NCBI RefSeq assembly: GCF_008831285.2 | Contig: NW_022204507.1 | Coordinates: 4,050,174 to 4,114,173, forward strand | From: Nymphaea colorata | Taxonomy: Eukaryota; Streptophyta; Magnoliopsida; Nymphaeales; Nymphaeaceae | Direction: 5' to 3' | Length of the DNA: 64,000 bases | Part shown: one piece after another, positions 25,101 to 35,769 of the stretch | Position numbering within the stretch: the stretch's first letter is position 1 | Layout: each line of letters begins with the position of its first letter | Notes under the pieces: generated by a model | What the model was told of the DNA's origin: nothing | Databases searched by the model: none | The model's input: only the letters and a program-made list of their open reading frames with translations | Made by a program: the position numbers and the translations under genes

Positions 25101-26048
25101 AATCTATCCCTATTCTATTACTGTATGTTGATGATATCATTCTTACAGGAAATTCACATTCATTTATAATGTCATTCCTCGTCACCATCAGACAACAATT
25201 TGCTATGAATGATCTCGGTGATCTGAATTAGTTCTTGGGAATTCAAGTTGCAAGGACTTCCAATGGCTTGTTTATGCATCAGTCTAGATATGCTCAAGAC
25301 ATTATTTCTCGAGCACAAATGCAGCAATGTAAAATAGTGACCGCACCTATTACTGTTGGTTCCAAATCTCCAGAGGAATTGATCTCTTATTCCAATGCTA
25401 CTGCATTCGAAGTCTTGCTGGTGGACTTCAAAACTTAACCCTTACATGGCCAGATCTCTCCTATACAGTAAAATTTTCATGTCAATTCATGCATGCCCCA
25501 ATGATGTAGCATTTTCAAATCTAGAAACGCATTATACGATATGTTCGAGGCACGTCTCTATAAATCCCAAGATTTGACTCTCCAAGCATACTCTGATGCA
25601 GACTGGGCAGGCTGTCCAGATACATGCCGATCGACTTCAGGATACTGCACATTTCTTGGTCCAAATTGTATATCCTGGAGCTCTAAGAAACAACCGCCTG
25701 TTGCTCGCTCGTCCTGTGAAGCTGAATACTGGGCCCTCACAGGAGCTGCTGCTGAAATTAATTGGCTTACCTTTATTTTACAAGATCTTGGTGTCTACCT
25801 CTCCAAAGCTCTAATTCTATTGAGTGACAACATTTCGGCACTACATACCACTATCAAAACAGTCTTTCATTCACGTATGAAACATTTTGGAACTCGATTA
25901 TCATTTTGTTCGTGAACAAGTTGCACTGGGAAATATGAATACTCAATTCATCACAACCGAAGGTCAGCTTGCAGATCTTTTTACCAAACCATTGTCTCAG
26001 CAACGATTCAGCATCTTGGCATACGTATGCAACCTTCCCTTCGGTTGA
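25082..26048 (+). pseudogene. Ty1/copia polyprotein remnant: reverse transcriptase end and RNase H
   Basis: Reads ILLLYVDDIILTGNSHSF, the RT catalytic motif (YVDD codons at 25124-25135). A frame with stops follows (DLGDLN then TAG where FLGIQV continues), then HQSRYAQDII. RNase H follows: [50 protein letters not shown] frame change precedes the typical end [22 protein letters not shown], and a stop at 26046. Gag, protease, integrase and the front of RT are missing, so it is 5'-truncated. Stops and frameshifts rule out activity. Confidence 0.93.
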
Positions 26049-26450
26049 GGGGGGATGATAACGCACCAGCTCACTCCAGAAAATCAGGTGCGTCTTCAAC
26101 GGTTCATAACTCCAGGAGATCAGGCGTGGATCATAACTGCAGGAAATCAGGTGTAACTAATATGCAGAAAATCAATTCAGCCACGAGAGTCAAGAAACTA
26201 AAACACATCTTGTTATGGATCCAGCAATAAATAAGAATTCCAGCAAATTAAGAGCAATAAATATGGAAGCAAAGCCAATCGGACAAGCAACAAAAACGGC
26301 TCTTCACAATGATGAAAGATTTTGGGAGAATGTCAGTTTCTCCTATTCAAAACCAAAGGAGAAATTCAAGCAAACAGATTGTACGCCCATGGAAACTGAT
26401 TCAAATTCGAATCAGACATAGCAATGTATAGATATTGTGCCAAGGGAACC
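26049..26450 (+). repeat. Copia polypurine tract and 3' LTR start
   Basis: Directly after the RNase H stop comes a purine tract ending GAGGGGGGA, followed at 26056 by TGATAACGC, the expected TG start of the 3' LTR. Within the first 120 bp of the LTR are four imperfect units of about 27 bp around CAG(A/G)AAATCAGGTG (about 26071-26180). The LTR end and a 5' partner LTR were not found; the right limit given is a minimum. Confidence 0.6.
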
Positions 26451-26582
26451 AGATCATCATGAAATTGATGACTGAGTTGTGGAGTAGGAATTTTTCTTCC
26501 ATACCACATTAATTTCTTTTGTTCATCACCTTCATCCTTCTTTCTCTTTTACAGGCTTTCAATTAAGTTGATGTCAAAGTAC

Positions 26583-27240
26583 TTGACAATGTTAGAGCGG
26601 CAGAATGCAGCATTTTCAAAGATCAGAATGCAGAATCATGTGAACTACTTAAGGAGTCAAGAAGAGCAATCTTGCTCTCTGTCTCCCACTTGGGTAACAC
26701 GTCTATTTTTATTTTTCTTTAGTCCATTTCTTAATTGATGAAGTTTCTTCAAGAATTCGTGTGGCATCTATGGATTTTCCGTGGCATATTTATGAACGCA
26801 GGAAAATTGGTCTCATTTCATACCCTCTTGTTGGGTTTTCCTAGGGTAAAAAGGCATGTCCTGGAGAGTGCCATTTGTTTGTTAGGAAATGGAATGAATT
26901 CTTGTTGCGACTTGAAGAATTAAGAGCTTTCAGTGGAAAGGTAAGCTACTTAAATGTGTTTGCCAAGTGTAGTTTCCTGAAAGACGATTTCAGTTTTGAT
27001 ATTTGAGTTATTTCTTTTTGTATAAAAAGTTTGTCCATTGTACAGCTGTGCCAAACACTTGAATATTGAGCTGCAACCATGGGAAGATTGTCTTTTATGG
27101 TTATGGTATATTAAAGGTAAAATACTTAGTCATCAGTGTTTAACCATCGATAATATTCTCATGTGCAACTGATTTATTAGCAGGTAGCTTATGATGCAAA
27201 CTGTTTACAAGTGGTTGTTTACTGTTTAAGTGATTGTGCT
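26583..27240 (+). pseudogene. Unidentified gene fragment, copy 1 (best preserved)
   Basis: Three frames look coding. About 26583-26693 reads NVRAAECSIFKDQNAESCEL and on to RRAILLSVSHL. About 26731-26815 reads LIDEVSSRIRVASMDFPWHI then YERRKIG. 26845-26940 reads GKKACPGECHLFVRKWNEFL then RLEELRAFSGK, bounded by tttcctag|GG and AAG|GTAAGC, exactly 32 codons. The sequence between the first two frames is only about 29 bp, too short for a plant intron, so internal deletion or a different exon structure is likely. I do not recognise the protein. A second copy (29054-29312 plus 31418-31880) has more stops. Confidence 0.45.
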
Positions 27241-27500
27241 TTTAACGGCCAAAGACTAAAATATCACCTCTTTTTTTCTCTTTGACTTTCTCTTACTTTT
27301 CTCTTGGAAAAATTAAATGGTCACGTGCCTACCAATTTATCTCTTTCTAAATCACCCTTTTTTCATTTTTTGCCAAGATATGAGGCTATTTTCCATTTTT
27401 TTTAACGGCCAAAGACTAAAACATCACCTTTTTCTCTCTTTGAATTTCTCTCAAACATTTATCCTGGAAAAATCAAATGGTCAAGTACGTACCAATTTCA
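27241..27500 (+). repeat. Direct repeat of about 100 bp
   Basis: 27241-27341 and 27401-27500 both start TTTAACGGCCAAAGACTAAA and continue through similar TC-rich sequence to GTACCAATTT/CTACCAATTT. The repeats start 160 bp apart. They sit inside the insert that separates parts of copy 1 from its continuation at 27975-28030. Confidence 0.8.
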
Positions 27501-27502
27501 TT

Positions 27503-27562
27503 CTCTCTCTCTCTCTCTATATATATATATACATATATGTGTGTGTGTGTGTGTGTGTGTGT
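27503..27562. repeat. (CT)n(AT)n(TG)n compound microsatellite
   Basis: A CT run, then alternating AT, then about 11 TG units. The 82-codon frame that ends here is a by-product. Confidence 0.92.
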
Positions 27563-28491
27563 TGAAAAAGCAGAGAGGGAAAAAGAGAATGAATCTCGAG
27601 TTCTTTTAATATGAAAATTTGATTGTATTCATCTTTCATCTCAGCATCCTCCTTTCTATATCAAAATTAAACAAAGAGAGAAAAAGGATGGTATACCAAT
27701 AAGAATAACTTATGAGAATTAGTGGAAGAGCGGCCTGCTCATGGTTTTCATTCATTTGGCTTTTTTTCTAAAAGCAGCCACATAGATGTGTTTGAGATGT
27801 TTTAAGAAAATGTTGAGTGTTTAGTTGTATAAATTAATTTAGAACTTGAAAAGGCTACATATTTTTTTATTCTTATAAATCTTGATCTGTTGCATTGGAC
27901 GTTGGTGATTTCTTTATCTTGTAAAATTGGAAATTCCAGACTTTGAGTGCTTATTTTTGCGATATAGAAGAGTTTTGACAAAATATAACTATAAAATTTT
28001 TAAAATAAAGTGAATACCTGTTAAGCAATCGATGGGCAAAAGAAGGGTTTCTATTAAGAAATTAAAAATGTGAAGGCACTTTTCAAGAAGGACGACATGA
28101 AAATTTTCTATAATAACCCCGCCAACCGCTAAGGTTCCCTCAAAAATTTCTGCCAAAAGCAAGAAGCCGGGAAGAGAGAGAGAGAGAGAGCATCAGAGCA
28201 CTGACACATAGACCTGGGCGGCGGGCCGAGCCGCTGCGGGGTACCTGGGACCCAGGCCAACTGACACAAACGGCCTTGCCGATTAGTAATTTTTTTTGTC
28301 AGTCTTGTTTTAAAATTATTTTGAGAGCCTGAGATTGATGGAAACTTAGGTACTGATCGTATTTGATGTGTATGAATTTAGTTCTTTCTTGTTCTTCTTT
28401 TTCGGTGTCCTTCATTCTCAATCGACTGATTGAGTTGATAAGCCTAGTAGTTGTTTCTTGCTTGATCTTTTTCGAGAAACTCTGTTGAAGA
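27563..28491. other. AT-rich spacer with one repeat-derived segment
   Basis: 27975-28030 resembles 31850-31900 (TGACAAAATATAACTATAA...), the continuation of the duplicated segment. A (GA)n run lies at 28168-28190. A GC-rich patch at 28205-28275 (CCTGGGCGGCGGGCCGAGCC) is unlike the surroundings and may be the edge of a repeat. No coding recognised. Confidence 0.4.
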
Positions 28492-28722
28492 ATGTTTGGG
28501 ATTTCTAGGTCTGTTGGGCTTCAGGTGACTGGATTTGTGGACGACCATTCAGTATGCCCATGGATTGGATGTATTCATGATTGTTTTGTTCCTTCTCGTT
28601 CTCATTTCTTGGACATGAAATTTTTTTTTCCAACTTCGTCTGTTTTGGTGTGTAACTCTGGGATTTCTGGTTGGATTGTTGGCTACGGTGATAGAGTTGC
28701 TGGAAGATCGTTTAGTGTGTGA
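28492..28722 (+). other. Unrecognised 76-codon open frame with UTR-like leader
   Basis: Starts at the first ATG after a pyrimidine-rich, leader-like stretch. It reads MFGISRSVGLQVTGF and later SSVLVCNSGISGWIVGYGDR. Ser-rich and poor in acidic residues at first, it could be an organelle transit-peptide exon, but no family fits clearly. The minus frame 28839-28549 overlaps. Low support. Confidence 0.2.
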
Positions 28723-29053
28723 TGCATTAGAATTTTCAAATTCTCCTTTGGATTCACACTCTTGAATGCATTGATGTTGTCTGTTTTTGTTATAGCTATG
28801 TGCGTTCTTTGTGCCATCTTCCATGGATTGATCACTCAATCTCTAGTTCAATATGTTTGTTCAGGAGAGGACCGTTTGTCCTTGATAACGTCATGTCTTG
28901 TGATCAGTTCCTTTGACCATTTTGTTTGACAATCTTCTTAGGGCTGGCAGTGAATATCTGCAACTTTCTTCTCTCTCTCTCTCTCTCCCAGCTCACCTTG
29001 CTGATTATTTAGTGCCTTATCTCACATTACAAATAACTTAGTGGGCAAGAATG

Positions 29054-31880
29054 TGACAATTCCAAAATGGCAAGAAAGCAACGTTTTTAGATAGATGAAG
29101 GCAGAAACCTGGGAAATACTTAAGGAGTCTAGAAGAGCTATCTTGCTCTCCGTCTTACTCAATGTAAACATTCTCTATGTTTATTTTTGTTTAGTTCTTG
29201 TCATAATTGAAGTTTTTTCAAGAATTCGTATGGCATCTGTGGGTTTTCCTTGGCATTTTATGAACTTTATAAAATTTGTCTAATTTCTAACCCTCTTTTT
29301 GGTTTTCCTTAGGGCCACGTTTGATGGCTGGGGGAAACACTGTTGAATAGGAAAAAAATGAAAAAAATGTACGTTTTCAACCGGTGTTATCAAACACCGT
29401 GAACTTTTCCCGGGTAAAAAGGTTGATCCAGGGTAATTTTTCCCTGGAAAAAAGTCGGACCCTGAGGCTCCGACTTTTTGCGGAGATAAATTTTTTGCCC
29501 GTTAGGGCTTCGTCGTCACTCTTGTTCCTCTTCGATCACTCGCCCGATCGCTCGCCGTGCTCTCCACCACCGCCGCTGCTCTGCCTCCAGCCGTTGTCGT
29601 GGTGTTTCTAACAAGTTGAGCCGTCGTGGTCTTTCGAAGGATGTTGCGGTACGCCAACATCTCTCTCCCTATTCTGCATTCTTACCAACCTCTCTCTCCC
29701 TATTCTACGATGACGAAGATTTTATGTTCAGAGGACAGGGAGGCATGTGATGATGGTGATGAGTCTGACGCCATGCTCGGCATCTCCTTCATGATCATCA
29801 TCATCATGCAACTGCCCAAAACGCCTTTTATCCTGCTTTCTTTCCATGATTGTCTTTGCAGGTAACCCTCGCTATCTCTTGCTCTCTCTGTTCTTTCCTC
29901 TTTATATATATCCATCCATTCCCCTCGTTGATTCCCTCCACGTCTTCCACATCTTCCTCTACTGTTTCCCTCTTTTCCTCTCAGAAATTTTGAGCTTGGA
30001 TTGTTTCAGATAAAAGTAGGTGAAGTTGCGATCCCCTCTTTTGCTTCTTTTTGATATGTTGTATATTTTCACCGTTCAAACCTCATGGTTTGTTTGGTAA
30101 GCCTAACACATGCTTAGCACATAGCTTCACCTCAATGCACTTAACCACATTGTTCTTTAGTTTAACCGTCTTTTGGGCTTTTGGCAGATGTAAGAATCTT
30201 GTGTGCAAATATTACATATGGCTATGACAGACTTTATAAATCTAAGGCTGCACAACAACAGATGTAAGACATTAAAATTCTTACTAGTGAAGAGAGATAA
30301 TTTCACCTTCTTCGTTTGCATCAGACTTTGAATATTGGACAATATGGACACCCACTTGAATGTTGGACAATGCTAAGTTTTGGTTGTGATTACATGGTTT
30401 CTTGGTCTTCAAACAAAGCATTCACTTCCAATTTTTGACATTCTTGAAGTTGCAGTATGATGGATTCATGTTGGGCTTTTGAGCAGGGAAAGATGATACA
30501 GTTTTGCTGTTCATGTTGGCCTCTTGAGATTTGTTTCTATTCCTCGTAATTGAGCTTACCAAACTGAGCTTCTTTTGAAAAGAGTTGCTAACAATGATTT
30601 GTTTGTTTCAATAACTTGATGACTTTGTTAATTCTGTCATGGTATGCCTGTTCTGAAGTTTTTCAAACATGCTAAAGTGCATGTTTGACATTATCTTACT
30701 TCTGTGCAGCTGGATTTGGTGGATGCAATGATGCAATGTTTTTATGCAAAATGAGAGTACAGACCAATGTTGATGACTGCTACTATAGTTCCATGTTTTT
30801 ATTGTATGCCTGCAAGACGTTCAGCATAGTGTCGAGCTACTATGTTTTCATGCTTTGCAGGACATTAGGCGTAGTATCCCTGGGAGCTCAAGGCCAGTCG
30901 GACCAATGTTCCTGCTTCCCCTATGTATTTGTTAATCATTTGATTTTGCAGGGAGGGCTAGATGATGGAGGTGCTGCATCGTGAGTGCTATAGTGCACTG
31001 GAAATTATTACCATGTGTTGTTTCAGTCAATGAAGGAGGTACTTAATAGCACAAAAAAGTATGTACAAAAAAGCAGGCATCCCTTGTTGCAAGAGGGCAC
31101 AGAAAATATTTGATGTTTATTGAAGTCGTTTTCTCTTTGGATGTTTAGTTAGTAGTTTATACTTTGACATATTTGCTCTTCCATATGTATGTCTGCGTCT
31201 GTTCGTGTCTCCAGTGAATGTTTCAGCGTGTTGTAACGGTCAACAATTTTTTCCATGAAAACATTTTCTTGTTTATCAAACTAAGGATTTTTTACCCTGA
31301 AAAAAAATTCCAGGCCATCAAACATGGCCTGAAACAGGAAAAAGGAAAATCCCCCCTCATGTCAGTTTACCGTGGATTTTTTCCCCCTCAAAAAAATCCA
31401 GGCCATCAAACGTGGCCTAGGGTAGAAAAGGGTGTTTGGACATTTGTTTGTTATGAAATAGAATTAATTCTTGTTGAGACTTGAAGAATTGGGAGTTTTC
31501 AATGGATAGGTAAGCTACTTAAATATATTTGCTGAAATGCCGGTTCCTGATTTCAGTTTTGATATTTGAGTTATTACTTTACTATAAAACGTTTTCCAAT
31601 CGTACAACTGTGGCAAATAATTGAATATTGAGCTGCAATCATGGGTAAACTGTCCTTTATGGTTATGGTATGTTAAATGCAAATACTTGGTCACCAGTGT
31701 TTAAACAAACACAATGTTCTCATGTGGCAACTGATTTATTATCTAATAGCTTATGATGCAGACACATTGTTTTTGTTGTCATCATTTTCAACGAATGTGT
31801 GAGCAATACCATTTTATGATGGCATTGCAAGTGGGTGTTTATTGTTTTGGCAAAATATAACTATAATGTTTTGTCAAAAT
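29054..31880 (+). pseudogene. Unidentified gene fragment, copy 2, split by a TIR element
   Basis: 29054-29312 and 31418-31880 together match 26583-27240, coding and intron-like parts alike (KESRRAILLSV is shared). The exon matching 26845-26940 here has three in-frame stops (TAG, TAA, TAG), so this copy is clearly dead. The gap between the two parts is the element at 29313-31417. Past 31850 the match resumes with 27975-28030. Confidence 0.65.
29313..31417. mobile_element. 2.1-kb DNA transposon with 16-bp TIRs and TAG target duplication
   Basis: The left terminus GGCCACGTTTGATGGC (29313-29328) is the exact reverse complement of the right terminus (31402-31417). The 3-bp TAG at 29310-29312 repeats at 31418-31420. 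The paralogous sequence at 26842-26860 has a single TAG and no insert, so it serves as the empty site. A 3-bp duplication fits the PIF/Harbinger superfamily, although TWA is the usual target there. No transposase was recognised. A 99-codon plus frame (30685-30984), rich in Cys and hydrophobic residues, is of unknown origin. GC-rich sequence near 29500-29600 may be captured host DNA. Probably non-autonomous. Confidence 0.8.
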
Positions 31881-33715
31881 AAAGTACGTACCTGTTATGC
31901 ACATAACGACTTTTGATCCTACCATGACTCACATCGGTCAGGACCATCTAATATCACAATAGGTCCAGTCCTCTTTGTAGTTGAAAGGTTAAATTCTTTC
32001 TTGAAATGGTTGATCGCTCCCTGCACTTGTTGAGCATGCGAAAACCGTTTTGAATTCTAATTAGATTGTTACTTTCTTGTTTCTATTATGAAATCAAGAT
32101 CACAATTTTTACCACATCTACTTGATACGACATCCCAACAACCAAATAGATACACCCTTTGCCTGACCAAAGAAAAAACCATTCTTCAAGGCATCTTATG
32201 GGGGTTTTCCTTTTCACATATGAGGGACTCTGGTCATTTCACATTCACAACATCAGTTCCCACTTACTCCCCTGCCCTTTCCTAGCCACTCTTCTTCTCA
32301 GACCTGTCCTCCCCACCCCATCTGGTGGGCACCATGGCCAGCTCCTCCCATCGGCTGGAGTTGTACTTGCTCTACTGATCGACCATGCGTTGAGTTGGAA
32401 TGACCAAGTTCACCATCGACAAGATGACTTCCGGCCTTTGATCAGCTTGGTATTTTAGTGGTGGTTGATTTGCATCCCAACCTTCGCTCTTAACACTTTC
32501 TTGTTAAACAAAAGTGCCTCCTTGGTTCTTGGTCCTATTTATCAGCTTACCAAGCAATATTACTAACCCAAATCATGAGCTTTCCTTGGAGAGAATCCAC
32601 TTAATTTCAGACCATCGCATTTCAAACACTGTTTCACAAGTGTTAATCCAAAAACTATTTTGTTGGCCGGTCAACTTAAGGGTCAGTCAAAATAGTTTGC
32701 CAAAAAACTGGTACCGAATTGGTCAATCTCCATGAGAAAGGAATGAATATTAAAAGTAATTGGAAAATGAATATAAAACAAGAATTGCACTATTTAGAAT
32801 GAAGTAATTTTCATGTCAGATGTATATATATATTTTAAGACAGGTGTGTTCCTCCTAGATGCACCCATAATCATTAATTTTGGTCTTCTTATTTTCAATC
32901 ATTGCTTAGAACTAAATTGTGGCATCAAAATGACAAAAGAGGGGCCTGCCCCAGCCCAGTTAAATTTTAATCAAAAAAATATATAAGAAAAATATTCTAG
33001 ATATGCATTTATTTATTTAAAATTAATTAAAAATTGTCGACCCTGGCCAAGACGGGTGCCCACTTCTATTTAGACATAATGTGTGTGCCATTATTGCATT
33101 TTACTTCTTGATTTTGTTACATTACCTGGCAGTTGATTTCTAGAATAAGTCTACGTTGTTATCCCCACATGTTTGATTGTCACATCGAGATTGGGTGTTT
33201 TTGAAGACGATGCTGGGTCAAAACAATAATTTGATCAAGACAGTATGTTACTATGTTCTTGCTTTTTCAGTACCGTAAGGAAAGCTTGAATTTTGGACGA
33301 CAAAGCCTTGCTTCAAATTGCTTTTGGTGTTTTTTCAGATACTGCCTATTGAAAAGTGGGCTTATTTTTATTAAAAAAAAATGTGATAAACCTTGTACTT
33401 TAATACGAGAATATGTTGTTATAGCCGCAAAATCGTCTTGAAATATGATTGAACAAACCAGCAGACTTCATATATACGTCATCCATCCTCTACATATATG
33501 ACAATAAAACAAACCTCATTTAAGGCTGGATTTTACTCTGAACGTCTCATACTAACATCCGAGCCTAGCAAGAAGTTGAAATATGTTTATATCGATCATT
33601 GATCATTTGGCAATTTGTTCGGTATTTTAAGGGAAGCATGAATGAATATAAGTCATCCCACACTCAAAACATTTTCCCAAGATACTGACCAAAAGTCTGT
33701 GATATTCTCATGTCC
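31881..33715. other. Intergenic DNA, nothing recognised
   Basis: Frames at 32088-32458 (two overlapping plus frames) carry no known motif. The rest is AT-rich. Poly-A/T tracts only. Confidence 0.4.
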
Positions 33716-33743
33716 CTCCTCTCCGAGATAATAGCAAGAGGGA

Positions 33744-33960
33744 CAGTGTGGCCTCCTCCTTCCTCTCGCTTCCGACCTCTTCTTCTTGTCCCTTTCTTGC
33801 TCACGCTTCTGACCGCTCACCATTCTTGCTCACACTTCTGACCACTCACCATTCTTGCTCAACCTCTGATCGCTTGCCATTGGCATTGTCTCTTCTTCTT
33901 TTACCATCGCTTTCGCTGTGTTTGTCTGAAGGGAGAGAGACCTGCTTCTCTCTGTCGATT
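33744..33960. repeat. TC-rich stretch with about 29-bp tandem units
   Basis: Units around ACC(G/A)CTCACCATTCTTGCTCACACTTCTG occur twice in full with a degenerate third copy (about 33809-33880). The 74-codon Ser/Leu frame here is a product of the repeat. Confidence 0.6.
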
Positions 33961-34250
33961 TTTCTGCTCTGAGTCACTTGGATGTCCACAGAGACACAGG
34001 CATGCTTTCTCAACAATGGCATCTCTTCAAAGCGTCATTTTACGGGTCCCATTGGACCAATACGTAACGTGTCTGAACCACGGGAGGGAAGCATTCCGTG
34101 TCCCAACCATGGAATCGGAACGAACTCCGTGTCCAAACCACAGTTGATCTATTTCACTTATTATCGGCACTTCCATGGCATTCACTTATTGTTTCATCTC
34201 CGCCTCGATCGTCCGATTCCAGCGCTGCAAACTCTCTGCTCAATACCACA

Positions 34251-34492
34251 TGATGTAAGAGTGGTTTAATGGACGTGGAAAACTTATGAGGATCTATCCC
34301 TACTCACCTTTGGTATTCTGAGTTCGTGCTCATCGACCGTAGTCGTTGGCTGAGGAGGTCATTCATCTTCATTCTTCTCTTTGTGCTCTATGGTTGGAAC
34401 CAGTATAAGTCTTATATATTTATTTTTATGCTTGAGCATGTGCATTTGAAGGCTAGTATTACTTCAAAACTCCAACAATTGGTATTAAAGAC
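34251..34492 (+). repeat. Possible copia 5' LTR end and primer-binding site
   Basis: TGGTATTAAAGA at 34480-34491 matches the initiator-tRNA-Met primer site used by plant copia elements (TGGTATCAGAGC) at 9 of 12 positions. It is preceded by CCAACAAT, as in that family. The LTR would end at 34477 (..CCAACA); a TG start at 34251 is possible. It lies upstream of, and in the same direction as, the gag-pol remains at 35.8-37.7 kb, so I read it as the 5' end of that element. Confidence 0.5.
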
Positions 34493-34679
34493 AAGTTCTA
34501 CACTCCTGTGTATCATGTGTTTTTTTGTTATTGAGAGAGAGGACAGGTTGTTACTGGCCATTTCAAAACTCTCGCGCTCTTGCACACTCTCTATCTCTGC
34601 ATTCCCTCTCTCTCCTGTAAATCTTTAGTATTTTAAAAATAAAATAAGAAGGGGTTGCCAGCGAGGGGCTCTGTCCCCT

Positions 34680-35082
34680 CCGCCGACAGCATCCGGCAAG
34701 CCCCTCTTCAGGTATATGAGAAAGAGACATAGATGGAAGGCCGTTGGGACCTCCTGAAGCAAATCAAAGGAGCGCAGAAGCCCTTCTCTCTATCACTGAT
34801 GGAAACCACCGAGGAAAAAGGAGGGTGTGGGCCACCAAGTGGCAGGCCTGCCTCTTTCTTTTCCCATCGATAGCAGTCCGCCGGCAGCATCCGGCAAGCC
34901 CCTCTTCAGGTATACGAGAAAGAGACATAGATGGAAGGCCGTTGGGCGTTGGGAACTCCTGAAGCAAATCAAAGGACCGCGGAAGCCCTTCTCTCTATCA
35001 CTGATGGAAACCACGTAGGAAAAAGGAGGGCATGGGCCACCAAGTTGCAGGCCTGCCTTTTTCTTTTCCCATCGATAGCAGT
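34680..35082 (+). repeat. Two tandem copies of a GC-rich ~200-bp unit
   Basis: 34680-34877 (198 bp) and 34878-35082 (205 bp) both run from CCGCCG(A/G)CAGCATCCGGCA to ATCGATAGCAGT. The second has a 7-bp internal duplication (GTTGGGC). The many overlapping frames on both strands come from the repeat and its lack of stops. GC-rich sequence of the same style continues to about 35350. It lies between the primer site and gag of the copia relic, so it is an insertion or part of its leader. Confidence 0.85.
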
Positions 35083-35769
35083 GCCTCCTTCTGGATGGGA
35101 GGGAGAGAAGCAGATGAGGAACACATACCCAGGCTGCCTGGCGTCTCTTTGCCTTGCAGCAGCACCAGCAGAACAAACCCCGTCAGGGGCCTGGTCCGTT
35201 GTGAAAAAGACGGCAAAATGGGGAGTGCCTTTCCTATCATAATGGAGAAGGGGAGGGCTTTTGCCCACCCTTCCAACAGCATAGGGGGAGTAAAGTGTAT
35301 TGTTATGTCATGGTTTATCACCAAAGTGAGGCCGCAATGGCTCTCACACTTGCTTAGGAAAAAAATTATATAAAGGGCCTTATTATTATATTTGTTATTT
35401 CATTGTATTGATCAAGCATCAATCATCACGTATATCTTTTGTCGCTTGCATTGCCTAATTCTGTTATTTTTTATAGCTAAAGTAATATTCTCATTTTTGA
35501 TGGATCTAATTCTACTATTGAAAAGAAATTGTACTGTTGACCTTAGGATATATGGATCTATACCTAACACTTCATGTGAATGAGTCTGCCCTTTTAACTA
35601 ACAAAAAGACAACATATGAGAAAGCAATCTTTGAAAAGTGTGAGTAATCTAATTGCCTTCGCTTGCTGCTTCTGTAGTCTAGAATTGCTAACTCCTGTCG
35701 TCCTCTTAGTCCACTTGATTCTATTATTTCCACCTGCTGAATAAGGTTCTTTCAACATCTCTTAGAACA

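Noticed and set aside
26060-26180. Regularly spaced similar units that could suggest a CRISPR-like array
   Set aside because: Units are imperfect, contiguous and few, and lie in a copia LTR of a plant genome; no spacers.
27045-27118. Possible further exon of the unidentified duplicated gene (after TGTACAG)
   Set aside because: The open frame does not agree in phase with the preceding 32-codon exon, and the second copy has a stop in it.
33982-34269. 95-codon plus frame before the copia LTR
   Set aside because: No recognised domain; overlaps the likely LTR start and is best explained as repeat sequence.
34708-35373. Cluster of overlapping frames up to 127 codons on both strands
   Set aside because: Caused by a GC-rich tandem repeat poor in stops; all six frames look alike and none has a known motif.
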